Shown here in pieces: positions 54,042 through 63,533 of a DNA stretch of 64,000 bases. This DNA comes from DASPLX01 sp035627375. GTDB taxonomy: Bacteria; Pseudomonadota; Gammaproteobacteria; Burkholderiales; Burkholderiaceae_D. The notes below the pieces were generated by a model. It was not told the DNA's origin. It ran no database searches and saw only the letters and a program-made list of their open reading frames with translations. Each line of letters opens with the position of its first letter. The first letter of the stretch is position 1. The DNA lies in NCBI GenBank assembly GCA_035627375.1, contig DASPLX010000005.1:1-64000 (forward strand). Direction: 5' to 3'. The translations under genes were made by a program, and so were the position numbers.

Positions 54042-55355
54042 ATGTTTCGTAAATCGATCGCCCGCCCGGCGCCGCCGGCGCTTTCGGCGCATGTGGCATG
54101 CGCGGCCTTCCTGGCCTTGTTCCCCGGGTTCTTCTTCTATCAGTCGGCTCTCGGGGCGGGAGCGATCGGCGCGGTGCTGGGCGGTTATTTCTCCCCGGTC
54201 ACGCTGGCCTTCCTGCCCTTCCTGGTGTTCGTCTATCTGCAGGAAACGATGCGCGACCGGCGCTTCCTGACGCGCAACGACTTGAACTTCTGGGCTTTCC
54301 TCGTCTTTTTCGCGCTCGTGGCAGGTTTCAACCATGCGTTCGGCGCGCCGCGCGACGTGGTCATGCATCATGCGTTGGCGATCTCGCACTTCATCGCCGT
54401 CTTCATCATCTTCCGGCTCGCCGATTTCGAGGCGGCAAGCGTGCGCCGCGTCTGCGTTGCCTGCCTGGCGGGCATGACCGCCATCATCTTCTACATGTCG
54501 GTCGACGGCTTCTTCTATCTGAGGCTGCAGGGTAGCGCGGGCAATGCCGAGGTCGTCGCCACCTACCAGGGCTTCGCGCGTTCTTATCTCGCCACCGCCC
54601 TGATCGTGCTGCCGTTCGCCGGCGCGCTGCCGCTGCGGCTGGGCATGGTTGCGGTGGTGACCGTCGCCCTGTTCATGAACGGTGCGCGCAGCGAACTGAT
54701 GGCATTTCTGATCCTGGTGGCGGTCATCGAGGTCTTCCGCGCCGGGAACAAGGGCCGCCGGCTGCTCCTGCTGTCCGCGCTCGTGCTGGCCGGCACGGGC
54801 TTGCTGCTGTATGCCGACCGCTTGATCGACCTGCTCCCGGCGAACCGTTCGCTGCAGTTGCTCGATCTCGCGAACGCCAGTTCGTGGGAGGCGCGCAACT
54901 TCCTGTTGTCGGAAGCGCTGGACACCATCGCCGAGCATCCGCTGCTGGGCGACTACGGCAGTTATTTCCATCTGTTCGCCAGCAGCGGTTCCTATGCGCA
55001 CAACATTTTCTCGGCCTGGGTCGATCTCGGCTTCGCCGGCTTCGTCTGGCTGCTTTGCATGATCGTGCTGCCGCTGCGCAGGCTTGGCGCCGCACTCGTC
55101 GCCGGGAAGGAGAGCGCCGGCGCGCGCGGCTTCATGCTGACCTTCAGCCTGCTGTTCGTGACCTTCGTCATGCTGATTGCCGCGAAGAGCTTCACCTACA
55201 TGATGATCGGCGCGGCCTTGGGACTCCATGCGCGCTATTCGCATTCCGCCCGTCATTCACGTCACAGAAAAGAAAGCCTTCATGCACAAAGTCGCGCACC
55301 TCACTTCCGTTCACTCCCGCAACGACACGCGGATCTTCGTCAAGCAATGCCGTAG
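54042..55355 (+). CDS. Wzy-type O-antigen/EPS polymerase
   Basis: 437 residues with about ten membrane helices and the Wzy/ligase signature in a large periplasmic loop, HPLLGDYGSYFHLF followed by SYAHNIFSAW. It polymerises flipped repeat units in the periplasm. The frame runs 74 nt into the next gene; the last ~40 residues after the final helix (from LHARYSHSARHS) are low-complexity and His/Arg-rich, so the native C-terminus may have been lost by frameshift or stop loss. Confidence 0.85.
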   Translation: MFRKSIARPAPPALSAHVACAAFLALFPGFFFYQSALGAGAIGAVLGGYFSPVTLAFLPFLVFVYLQETMRDRRFLTRNDLNFWAFLVFFALVAGFNHAFGAPRDVVMHHALAISHFIAVFIIFRLADFEAASVRRVCVACLAGMTAIIFYMSVDGFFYLRLQGSAGNAEVVATYQGFARSYLATALIVLPFAGALPLRLGMVAVVTVALFMNGARSELMAFLILVAVIEVFRAGNKGRRLLLLSALVLAGTGLLLYADRLIDLLPANRSLQLLDLANASSWEARNFLLSEALDTIAEHPLLGDYGSYFHLFASSGSYAHNIFSAWVDLGFAGFVWLLCMIVLPLRRLGAALVAGKESAGARGFMLTFSLLFVTFVMLIAAKSFTYMMIGAALGLHARYSHSARHSRHRKESLHAQSRAPHFRSLPQRHADLRQAMP

Positions 55356-56385
55356 CCTGGCGTCGAGCGGGTACGACATCACGCTCGTCGTCGCCGACGG
55401 CAAGGGCGACGAAAGCAGGGAAGGGGTGCGGATCGCCGATGTCGGCCGCCCGCCGGGACGGATCGAGCGCATGCTCCGCACCACGCGGCGGGTGTTCGAC
55501 AAGGCGGTGGCACTCGATGCCGACGTCTATCACCTGCACGATCCGGAGCTGCTGCCGACCGGGTTGAGGCTCAAGCGCCTCGGCAAGAAGGTCGTGTTCG
55601 ACTCGCACGAGGATGTGCCGCGGCAGATCCTCGGCAAGCCGTATCTCGATCCGCTGTCGCGCCGCGTCCTGTCGCGCATCGCGGCCCTGTACGAACGCCA
55701 CGCCTGCGGCCGCCTCGACGGCGTGGTCGCCGCGACGCCCTTCATCCGCGACAAATTCCTGGCGATCAATGCGCGCACGGTCGATGTCAACAACTTTCCG
55801 GTGCTCGGCGAACTCGACGCAGCCGTTCCCTGGCATGAGAAGAACGACGAGGTTTGCTACGTCGGCGATATCAGCGCCTCGCGCGGCATGCGCGAGATCG
55901 TGCGCGCCTGCGAATACCTGGAGTCGCCGGTCCGCCTGAATCTCGGCGGCCGCTTTTCCGATGCCGTCCTCGAGGCGGACGTCAAGAGCATGGCGGGCTG
56001 GCGGCGCGTCAATGAACTGGGCTTTCTCGACCGCTCCGGCGTCAGGAAGACGCTGGGACGGTCGATCGCGGGCCTGGTGGTGCTGCATCCGCTGATCAAT
56101 TATCTCGATGCCTTGCCGGTGAAGATGTTCGAGTACATGGCGGCTGGCATTCCGGTCATCGCTTCCGATTTTCCGCTCTGGCGCGGCATCGTGGAAGAGG
56201 CCGGCTGCGGCTTGTGCGTCGATCCGCTCGCGCCGCGCGCGATCGCCTCGGCGATCGATCGTCTCCATGCCGATCCGGAAGCGGCACGGCGCATGGGAGA
56301 GAACGGTCGGCGCGCGGTGCGGGAACGATTCAATTGGGCGCTGGAGGAGGAAAAATTCCGCCGCTTCTATGCCGGACTGATGTGA
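55282..56385 (+). CDS. family 4 glycosyltransferase
   Basis: 367 residues from ATG 55282 (AAAGAAAG upstream). GT-B fold: KVAHLTSVHSRNDTRIFVKQ at the N-terminus, VYHLHDPELLPTGLRLKRLG, VVFDSHEDVPRQ, then the C-terminal nucleotide-sugar domain CYVGDISASRGMREIVRAC, LVVLHPLINYLDALPVKMFEYMAAGIPVIAS with the conserved E, and ALEEEKFRRFY. It adds one sugar to the lipid-linked repeat unit, probably a late addition. Same strand and unit as wzy; control module copy 3 begins 45 nt after its stop, marking the end of this transcript. Confidence 0.88.
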   Translation: MHKVAHLTSVHSRNDTRIFVKQCRSLASSGYDITLVVADGKGDESREGVRIADVGRPPGRIERMLRTTRRVFDKAVALDADVYHLHDPELLPTGLRLKRLGKKVVFDSHEDVPRQILGKPYLDPLSRRVLSRIAALYERHACGRLDGVVAATPFIRDKFLAINARTVDVNNFPVLGELDAAVPWHEKNDEVCYVGDISASRGMREIVRACEYLESPVRLNLGGRFSDAVLEADVKSMAGWRRVNELGFLDRSGVRKTLGRSIAGLVVLHPLINYLDALPVKMFEYMAAGIPVIASDFPLWRGIVEEAGCGLCVDPLAPRAIASAIDRLHADPEAARRMGENGRRAVRERFNWALEEEKFRRFYAGLM

Positions 56386-56430
56386 CGTTTACGTGGCCGG
56401 GAGCCGCCGTTCCGCGATTCTTCGCGATCG

Positions 56431-56516
56431 ATCGAAAAAACAAATCGAACCCACATCTTTCCCTCTGCAGCGATCGAAATTTCATACTTATTTTTTCCGG
56501 GGCGATTCGGTACATT
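56431..56516 (+). promoter_or_regulatory. EPS control module, copy 3 (before NDP-sugar dehydratase)
   Basis: Box A ATCGAAAAAA at 56431, box B at 56473, CGATTC at 56503, -10-like TACATT at 56511; same spacings as copies 1 and 2. No hairpin between A and B in this copy. ATG follows 30 nt later. Confidence 0.75.
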
Positions 56517-56546
56517 GGGAGGCAATCGCGGCTCTGAAATCGCCCT

Positions 56547-58604
56547 ATGCCATCATTCACTCCAGACATCGCAAACAGCATCACGACCGGCTTCAGCGCG
56601 AGCGTGACATCGTTGAGCCGCCCCGCGAAAGTCGGCGTCATGCTGGGCGCGGATCTCGTCTCGCTGCCGCTATGCTCGGTCATCGCGATGCTGCTGCGGA
56701 CCGGCGACATCGGCGCGGTTCTCCAGTACGGATTCGCGCCGCATGTCCTGATCGCGCTGGCGACTCTTCCCGCCTTTGCCGCCACCGGCCTGTATGGAGC
56801 GATCATCCGCTTCATCGACCAGAGCCTGCTGACGGCCACCGGCATAGGCCTCGCAGCCGTGGTGGCGTTCGCCTACATCGCATCGACGCTGCTCGATTAC
56901 CGGCACTTTCCGCACGGCGTGTTCATGATCTACTGGTTCATCGCGTTTTCCTATGTGGTGAGCTCGCGCCTGCTGGCGCGCGCCTTGCTCCGCAGCGGCA
57001 ATCCGGGCCGGCGTGAAGCGCAATGCGTCGCCGCGATCTACGGCGCCGGCGAGGCGGGCACCAAGCTCGCGTTGGCCATGCGTGTGAGCGGCAGGTATCG
57101 CGCGGCCTGCTTCTTCGACGATTTTCCCGCGCTCGACAATCGCAGCGCGGCCGGCTTGAAGGTGTTCCATTCGGAACGTCTCGCGGAGGTCGTGCGCCAG
57201 CGCGGCGTCGAATTGATCGTGATCGCGATTCCTTCGGCGACGCCGGTGCAGTTGCGCGAGATCCTGGCGCGAGTGCGCAAGGCGAACGTGCCGGTGAAGA
57301 TCCTGTGCAGCCTGCTGGAGCTGGCCGACGAGGAAATCTCCACGCAATCGATACGCGAGATCAAGATCGACGACCTGCTGGGACGGGAACCGATCCGTCC
57401 GCATCCGGAACTGTTCGCCAGGTGCGTGCGCCATCAGAATATCCTGGTCACCGGCGCCGGAGGCTCGATCGGCAGCGAACTGTGCCGCCAGATCATGACG
57501 CTCGCGCCGGCCAGCCTGCATCTGCTCGACCATTCCGAGCACGCGCTCTACAACATCGAACAGGAATTGCGCGGCCGCTTTCCCGGAGCGCAGATCCATC
57601 CGCATCTCGGCACGGTGTGCGACGTGCGCGTGGTCGAGCGCATCATGGCGGAAAGCGCGATCGATACCGTCTACCATGCCGCTGCCTACAAGCATGTTCC
57701 GCTGGTGGAGCACAACATGGCGGAAGGCATCCGGAACAATGTTTTGGGCGCGGAAGTCGTGGCCGAGGCCGCCGCGAAGTTCCGGGTGAAGACCTGCGTG
57801 CTGGTTTCCACCGACAAGGCGGTGCGTCCCACCAGCATCATGGGCGCCAGCAAGCGGATCGCCGAATTGATCTTCCAGGCGGCCGCGATCAAGTCGCTCA
57901 AATCGGCGGCCGGCACCAAGTTTTGCATGGTGCGCTTCGGCAACGTGCTGGGCTCTTCCGGCTCGGTCGTGCCGCTGTTCAAGCGCCAGATCGAAGCCGG
58001 CGGCCCCATCACCGTCACCCATCCCGATGTCGTCCGCTATTTCATGTCGATTTCCGAGGCTTCGCAGCTCGTGGTGCAAGCCGGCGCGATGGCGAAGGGC
58101 GGCGACGTCTTCGTCATGGACATGGGCGAGCAGGTCCGGATCGTCGATCTCGCGCGCACGATGATCGCGATGTGCGGATTGAGCGAGAAGAGCGCGGCCA
58201 ATCCCGACGGCGATATCGAGATCCGCTACGTCGGGCTGCGCCCCGGAGAAAAGCTCTACGAGGAATTGTTCGCCGGGAACGACGCGATCCCGAGCCGGCA
58301 TCCGCGCATCATGACGACCACCGAGTACGTCATCGAGCCGGAGACGCTGGAGCAGCAGGTGGCTTACCTCAAGGTGGCTTGCGCCACCAACGACAAGGCG
58401 ATGATCCGCTTCCTGGTGCAGAAGCTGGTGCAGGGCTACAAGCCGGAAGAAGCGGAGGGAGCGGAGCAGGGAGAGAGCGGGGAAAGGGCGGAACGGGGTG
58501 CGAGCAGAACCCGCCAGATCCGGCCCGCCTTCGAGTACAAGTTCGGGCCGGTGCTCAACCGCCGGCCCATGCAGTTGAACGATAGATTGCGTCCGAACCA
58601 ATGA
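56547..58604 (+). CDS. membrane NDP-sugar 4,6-dehydratase (CapD/WbpM family)
   Basis: 685 residues. Four N-terminal membrane helices (about 30-150), a first degenerate nucleotide-binding domain (IYGAGEAGTKLA), then the extended SDR domain: VTGAGGSIGSEL for NAD(P), YHAAAYKHVPLVEHN and STDKAVRPTSIMGASKR with the catalytic Ser/Met/Lys set of the long-form dehydratases. It turns UDP-GlcNAc into the 4-keto-6-deoxy sugar, feeding a deoxy-amino sugar branch. The C-terminal ~35 residues are Glu/Gly-rich and disordered. First gene behind control module copy 3; ATGA overlap with the next. Confidence 0.92.
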   Translation: MPSFTPDIANSITTGFSASVTSLSRPAKVGVMLGADLVSLPLCSVIAMLLRTGDIGAVLQYGFAPHVLIALATLPAFAATGLYGAIIRFIDQSLLTATGIGLAAVVAFAYIASTLLDYRHFPHGVFMIYWFIAFSYVVSSRLLARALLRSGNPGRREAQCVAAIYGAGEAGTKLALAMRVSGRYRAACFFDDFPALDNRSAAGLKVFHSERLAEVVRQRGVELIVIAIPSATPVQLREILARVRKANVPVKILCSLLELADEEISTQSIREIKIDDLLGREPIRPHPELFARCVRHQNILVTGAGGSIGSELCRQIMTLAPASLHLLDHSEHALYNIEQELRGRFPGAQIHPHLGTVCDVRVVERIMAESAIDTVYHAAAYKHVPLVEHNMAEGIRNNVLGAEVVAEAAAKFRVKTCVLVSTDKAVRPTSIMGASKRIAELIFQAAAIKSLKSAAGTKFCMVRFGNVLGSSGSVVPLFKRQIEAGGPITVTHPDVVRYFMSISEASQLVVQAGAMAKGGDVFVMDMGEQVRIVDLARTMIAMCGLSEKSAANPDGDIEIRYVGLRPGEKLYEELFAGNDAIPSRHPRIMTTTEYVIEPETLEQQVAYLKVACATNDKAMIRFLVQKLVQGYKPEEAEGAEQGESGERAERGASRTRQIRPAFEYKFGPVLNRRPMQLNDRLRPNQ

Positions 58605-58615
58605 AAGAGAGACCT

Positions 58616-59971
58616 ATGCATCTTCACGAAGTGACGAATCCGGGTTTTCTGCAGGGCCGCACGGAACTGTTGGAGAAACTGATCACGAAATTCGAAAAGC
58701 GCACGGCGGTGATCGGCATCGTCGGCCTCGGCTATGTCGGCTTGCCGCTGCTGCTGCGTTACGCCTACGCGGGCTTCAAGGTCGTCGGCTTCGATATCGA
58801 TGCCGACAAGGTGCGCAAGCTGAATCAAGGGGAAAGCTACATCGCGCATATCGCGGCGAAGTCGATCCAGGATGCGCGCGAGCGCGGTTTCCAGGCGACC
58901 GGCGATTATTCGCGCGTGACGGAAGCGGATGCGCTCATCATCTGCGTGCCGACGCCGCTCAACGCCTATCGCGAGCCGGACCTGAGCTTCATCCTGAACA
59001 CGGCCGACGCGCTGCTGCCGCATATGCGCCCCGGCCAGGTCATGTCGCTGGAAAGCACCACCTATCCCGGCACGACCGACGAGGAATTGAAGACCCGGCT
59101 GGAGGCGCGCGGATTCGCCGTCGGCGAGGAGGTGTTCCTGGTGTTTTCGCCGGAACGCGAGGACCCGGGCAATCCGCATTTCAAGACACGCTCGATTCCC
59201 AAGGTGGTGGGCGGGACGACGCCCGCCTGCCGCGAGGCCGGCGTCGCGCTCTACAAGGCGGCGGTCGATACGGTGGTGCCGGTCAGCTCGACGCGCGCCG
59301 CGGAGCTGACCAAGCTGCTCGAGAACATCCACCGCGCCGTCAACATCGGCCTGATCAACGAGATGAAGATCATCGCCGACCGCATGGATATCGACATCCA
59401 CGAAGTCATCCATGCCGCCGCCACCAAGCCGTTCGGCTTCACGCCGTATTTCCCGGGACCCGGCCTGGGCGGCCATTGCATCCCGATCGATCCGTTCTAC
59501 CTCACCTGGAAGGCGCGCCAATACGGCTTGCATACGCGCTTCATCGAGCTGGCCGGCGAGATCAACAGCGACATGCCGTACTGGGTCGTCAACAAGGTGG
59601 CCGACGCCTTGAACGAGCGCGGACGCGCGATCAAGGGCAGCCGCATCCTGGTGCTGGGCATCGCCTACAAGAAGAATGTGGACGACATGCGCGAGTCGCC
59701 CTCGGTCAAGCTGATGGAACTGCTGCGCGACAAGGGCGCCCGCATCGCCTATTCCGATCCGCACGTGCCGGTGTTCCCGAAGATGCGCGAGCACCATTTC
59801 GAGCTTTCCAGCGAGCCGATCACGCGCGAGTCGGTCGCGTCCTACGACCTGGTGCTGCTGGCGACCAACCACAGCGCGTTCGACTACGACTTGATCCAGA
59901 AGCATGCCAAGGTGATCGTCGATACGCGCGGCGTGTACCCGGTCGGCTTGCCGAATGTCGTCAAATCGTGA
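58616..59971 (+). CDS. UDP-sugar 6-dehydrogenase (WbpA-like)
   Basis: 451 residues from ATG 58616, with AAAGAGAG upstream; ATG 58601 overlapping the dehydratase stop is an alternative. UDP-glucose/GlcNAc dehydrogenase fold: IGIVGLGYVGLPLLLRYA (NAD), VPTPLNAYREPDL, ENIHRAVNIGLINEMK, and GPGLGGHCIPIDPFYLTWKA with the catalytic Cys. It oxidises C6 of UDP-GlcNAc to UDP-GlcNAcA, first step of the diamino-uronate pathway completed by the following genes. Confidence 0.92.
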   Translation: MHLHEVTNPGFLQGRTELLEKLITKFEKRTAVIGIVGLGYVGLPLLLRYAYAGFKVVGFDIDADKVRKLNQGESYIAHIAAKSIQDARERGFQATGDYSRVTEADALIICVPTPLNAYREPDLSFILNTADALLPHMRPGQVMSLESTTYPGTTDEELKTRLEARGFAVGEEVFLVFSPEREDPGNPHFKTRSIPKVVGGTTPACREAGVALYKAAVDTVVPVSSTRAAELTKLLENIHRAVNIGLINEMKIIADRMDIDIHEVIHAAATKPFGFTPYFPGPGLGGHCIPIDPFYLTWKARQYGLHTRFIELAGEINSDMPYWVVNKVADALNERGRAIKGSRILVLGIAYKKNVDDMRESPSVKLMELLRDKGARIAYSDPHVPVFPKMREHHFELSSEPITRESVASYDLVLLATNHSAFDYDLIQKHAKVIVDTRGVYPVGLPNVVKS

Positions 59972-59986
59972 ACTGAAAGAGGATTC

Positions 59987-61060
59987 ATGAATCACTTTTC
60001 GCATGCCTCGGCCGATCGCGGGATCGACCGGGAGATCCGGTTCGCCTTGGTCGGTTGCGGCCGGATCGCCAAGAACCACTTCAATGCCATCAAGCACCAT
60101 CGCGAGTACTGTTCCCTCGCTGGCGTGTGCGACATCGACGGCCGGGCGCTGGAGGAGGCGGCGGACCTGACCGGCGCCAGGCCCTACCGCTCGCTGTCGG
60201 CGATGCTGGAGGATTGCCCGGCGGACGCTTACATCCTGACCACGCCGTCGGGCCTGCATTCGAGCCAGGCGATCCGGATCGCCGAGGCGGGCCGCCACGT
60301 GATCACGGAGAAGCCGATGGCGACGCGCTGGAAGGACGGCCAGCGCATGGTCGCCGCCTGCGACGAGGCCGGCGTGAAGCTGTTCGTGGTCAAGCAGAAC
60401 CGCCGCAATCCGACGCTGCAACTGCTGAAGAAGGCGCTCGACGAGCGCCGTTTCGGGCGCATCTACATGGTGAACCTGAACGTGTTCTGGACCCGTCCGC
60501 AGGAATACTACGACAGCGCCGGCTGGCGCGGCACCTGGGAATACGACGGCGGCGCCTTCATGAACCAGGCCAGCCATTACGTCGATTTGATCGATTGGCT
60601 GATCGGCCCGGTCGAGAGCCTGCATGCCTTCACCGCGACGCTGGAGCGCGACATCGAGGTGGAAGACACCGGCGTCCTGAGCCTGCGCTGGCGCAACGGC
60701 GCGCTCGGCACCTTGAACGTGACCATGCTGACTTATCCGAAGAACCTGGAGGGCAGCATCACGATACTCGGCGAGAAGGGAACGGTGCGCATCGGCGGCG
60801 TGGCGCTGAACGAAGTGCAGCATTGGGAATTCGCCGACAAGCGGCAGGAGGACGAAGCGGTGCATGCGGCCAGCTACCAGACCTCATCGGTGTACGGCTT
60901 CGGGCATATCCAGTATTACGAGAACGTCATCCAGGCGCTGCGCGGCGAGGCCGCGCCGGAGACGGACGGGCGGGAAGGGCTCAGGAGCCTGGAAATCCTG
61001 ATCGCCGCCTATCTGTCGGCGCGCGACGGCAAGCGCATCGCCTTGCCGATGGAGTATTGA
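59987..61060 (+). CDS. Gfo/Idh/MocA oxidoreductase, UDP-GlcNAcA 3-dehydrogenase-like (WbpB)
   Basis: 357 residues, AAAGAGGA six nt before the start. Rossmann motif FALVGCGRIAKNHFNAIKHH, TEKPMATRW with the family Lys (EKP), and a C-terminal alpha/beta domain with GGAFMNQASHYVDLIDWL. It matches WbpB/WlbA, which oxidises C3 of UDP-GlcNAcA to a keto group, the substrate of the transaminase part of the next gene. Confidence 0.9.
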   Translation: MNHFSHASADRGIDREIRFALVGCGRIAKNHFNAIKHHREYCSLAGVCDIDGRALEEAADLTGARPYRSLSAMLEDCPADAYILTTPSGLHSSQAIRIAEAGRHVITEKPMATRWKDGQRMVAACDEAGVKLFVVKQNRRNPTLQLLKKALDERRFGRIYMVNLNVFWTRPQEYYDSAGWRGTWEYDGGAFMNQASHYVDLIDWLIGPVESLHAFTATLERDIEVEDTGVLSLRWRNGALGTLNVTMLTYPKNLEGSITILGEKGTVRIGGVALNEVQHWEFADKRQEDEAVHAASYQTSSVYGFGHIQYYENVIQALRGEAAPETDGREGLRSLEILIAAYLSARDGKRIALPMEY

Positions 61061-61061
61061 C

Positions 61062-62786
61062 ATGCAGACCGTCATTCACTCGAGCGCCATCGTCGACGAC
61101 GGCGCGCAACTCGGCGAAGGCACCCGGGTCTGGCATTTTTCGCACGTCTGCTCCGGCGCGCGCATCGGCCGCGCCTGCTCGCTGGGACAGAACGTGTTCG
61201 TCGGCAACGACGTGGTCGTCGGCGACAATGTGAAGATCCAGAACAATGTCTCCATCTACGACGCGGTGACCATCGAGGACGACGTGTTCTGCGGCCCCAG
61301 CATGGTGTTCACCAACGTCTACAATCCGCGCTCGGCGGTGCCGCGCAAGGACGAGTACCGAAAGACCCTGATCCGGCGCGGCGCCACGCTCGGCGCGAAT
61401 TGCACCATCGTCTGCGGCGTCACGGTCGGCGAATACGCGTTCGTGGCGGCCGGCGCGGTAGTCAACCGCGACGTCCCGGCCCACGCCATGATGGCCGGCG
61501 TGCCGGCCAGGCGCATCGGCTGGATGAGCCGGCACGGCGAGCGGCTCGACCTGCCGCTCGACGGCGAAGGCGAGGCGTCCTGCCCCGGCACCGGCGAACG
61601 CTATGTCTTGCGCGACGGCGTCTGCGCGCTCGCGTCCGAAGCCGAGGCGGCGGGCGGCGGGGACGAGAAGATGGAATTCATCGATCTCAAGACCCAATAT
61701 CGGCTGCTGCGTCCGGCCATCCAGGAACGCATCCAGGCGGTGCTCGACCACGGCCAGTACATCATGGGGCCGGAAGTCGAGGAACTGGAACGCCGGCTGG
61801 CCGAATTCACCGGCGCCCGCCACTGCATCACCGTCGCCTCCGGCACCGAAGCCTTGCTGATCTCGCTGATGGCGCTCGGCATCCAGCCGGGCGACGAGGT
61901 GATCACGACGGCGTTCTCGTTCGTCGCCAGCGCCGAAGTGATCGCGCTGCTGGGCGCGCGGCCGGTCTTCGTCGATATCGAAGCCGATACCTGCAACATC
62001 GACGCCGCCCTGATCGAGGAAAGGATCACGCCGAGGACACGCGCCATCATGCCGGTCTCGCTGTATGGGCAGCCGGCCGACATGGAGGCGATCAACCTGC
62101 TCGCGGAACGTCACGGCATCGCGGTGATCGAGGATGCGGCGCAGAGCTTCGGCGCGACTTACCAAGGGCTCCGCAGCTGCAACCTGTCGACCATCGGCTG
62201 CACCAGCTTCTTCCCGAGCAAGCCCCTGGGCTGCTATGGCGACGGCGGCGCCATCTTCACCAGCGACGCCGTGCTGGCGCAAGCCATGCGCGAGATCCGC
62301 GTCCACGGGCAGTCGCGGCGCTATGTGCATACGCGGCTCGGCGTGGGCGGGCGCATGGATACCTTGCAATGCGCGATCGTGCTGGCCAAGCTGGAACGCT
62401 TCGAGCGGGAGCTGGAGCTGCGGCGCGAGATCGCCGCGCTGTACGACGAACTGCTCGACGGCCGCGTCGAACTGGTGCGTCCGCGGCCGGACCGCGGCAG
62501 CGCCTATGCGCAATACACCATTGTCGTGGAACAGCGCGAGGCGATACAGGCGCATCTGAAGGAATTGCATATTCCGACGGCGGTGCATTATCCGGTGCCG
62601 ATCCCGCAGCAGCCGGCCTATGCGCAGTTCCTGCCGCCTTCGAAGGATGCGCATTGCCTGGTCGCCGCAGACATGGCGCGCAAGGTGCTGAGCCTGCCGA
62701 TGGGGCCCTACCTGCGCCGCGAACAGGTGGAGCGGGTGGCGCAGGCGGTGCTCGCGGCGGCGGCCGGCCTGGATCGGAGGCGATGA
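61062..62786 (+). CDS. bifunctional WbpD-WbpE fusion: hexapeptide acetyltransferase + PLP aminotransferase
   Basis: 574 residues in one frame. Residues 1-~190 are a left-handed beta-helix acyltransferase (WbpD type), with hexapeptide turns and the HFSHVCSGARIG/NVFVGNDVV motifs and the normal WbpD tail GEGEASCPGTGERYVLRDG. After a ~12-residue linker the DegT/DnrJ/StrS aminotransferase follows (MEFIDLKTQYRLLRP at nt 61672), with VASGTEALLISLMALG, IEDAAQSFGA and the PLP Lys in FFPSKPLGCYGDGG. Together they aminate C3 and then acetylate it, giving UDP-2,3-diacetamido uronate. These are usually separate adjacent genes. Internal translation from ATG 61672 (GAGAAG upstream) is possible. Confidence 0.9.
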   Translation: MQTVIHSSAIVDDGAQLGEGTRVWHFSHVCSGARIGRACSLGQNVFVGNDVVVGDNVKIQNNVSIYDAVTIEDDVFCGPSMVFTNVYNPRSAVPRKDEYRKTLIRRGATLGANCTIVCGVTVGEYAFVAAGAVVNRDVPAHAMMAGVPARRIGWMSRHGERLDLPLDGEGEASCPGTGERYVLRDGVCALASEAEAAGGGDEKMEFIDLKTQYRLLRPAIQERIQAVLDHGQYIMGPEVEELERRLAEFTGARHCITVASGTEALLISLMALGIQPGDEVITTAFSFVASAEVIALLGARPVFVDIEADTCNIDAALIEERITPRTRAIMPVSLYGQPADMEAINLLAERHGIAVIEDAAQSFGATYQGLRSCNLSTIGCTSFFPSKPLGCYGDGGAIFTSDAVLAQAMREIRVHGQSRRYVHTRLGVGGRMDTLQCAIVLAKLERFERELELRREIAALYDELLDGRVELVRPRPDRGSAYAQYTIVVEQREAIQAHLKELHIPTAVHYPVPIPQQPAYAQFLPPSKDAHCLVAADMARKVLSLPMGPYLRREQVERVAQAVLAAAAGLDRRR

Positions 62787-63533
62787 ATGGCCGATAGCCG
62801 GTACCAGGCGGAATTGGACGCCATCGCCGCGCGCTACACCCTGCGCGAACTGAACGGCAGCGTGGAACGCTATTCCTGGCTCCGGCCGGAGGTACATCTG
62901 GCCGCCTGCGAGCGCGACCGGGCGATACTGCGGCTCTTTGCGGGAATCGGCCTGAAGGATTTGTCGCGCGTGTCGCTGCTGGAAGTCGGCTGCGGCGGCG
63001 GCGGCAACCTGCTGCGCTTCCTGCAGTGGGGGTTCGATCCGGTGCGCCTGGTCGGGAACGAATTGCTGCCGGACCGCCTGGACATGGCGCGCCGCCGGTT
63101 GCCGCAACAGGTGCGGCTGATCGGCGGCGACGCCTCGACGCTGGATGGCGAACGGCTCGGCGGCCGCGGCTTCGACATCGTCTATCAATCGACCGTGTTT
63201 TCCTCGATCCTCGACGATGCGTTGCAGGCGCAGCTGGCGCAACGCATGTGGACCCTGGCGCGGCCCGGCGGCGGCGTGCTCTGGTACGACTTCCGGGTCG
63301 ACAATCCGCGCAACCGCGACGTGCGCGGCGTGCCGTTGCGCCGCATCCGCGAGCTGTTTCCCCAAAGCGTGCCGGTGGTGCGGCGCGTGACGTTGGCGCC
63401 GCCGATCGCGCGGGCGCTGGCGCGCGCCGCCCCTCGTTGCGCCGCCGCCCTCTACGCGGCCTGCAATGCGCTGCCCGCGCTGCGCACGCATCTGTTGTGC
63501 TGGATACCCAAGGAGACTGTTTCCCATGAGTGA
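62787..63533 (+). CDS. SAM-dependent methyltransferase
   Basis: 248 residues, GGAGG just before the start. Class I methyltransferase with SLLEVGCGGGGNLLRFLQWG (SAM loop), LVGNELLPDRLDMARRRL, FDIVYQSTVFSSILDD and ARPGGGVLWYDFRVDNP. In this position it probably methylates a sugar or an amine of the polymer precursor. It lies between two aminotransferase genes, separated by one nt from the first and overlapping the second by eight nt. Confidence 0.85.
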   Translation: MADSRYQAELDAIAARYTLRELNGSVERYSWLRPEVHLAACERDRAILRLFAGIGLKDLSRVSLLEVGCGGGGNLLRFLQWGFDPVRLVGNELLPDRLDMARRRLPQQVRLIGGDASTLDGERLGGRGFDIVYQSTVFSSILDDALQAQLAQRMWTLARPGGGVLWYDFRVDNPRNRDVRGVPLRRIRELFPQSVPVVRRVTLAPPIARALARAAPRCAAALYAACNALPALRTHLLCWIPKETVSHE

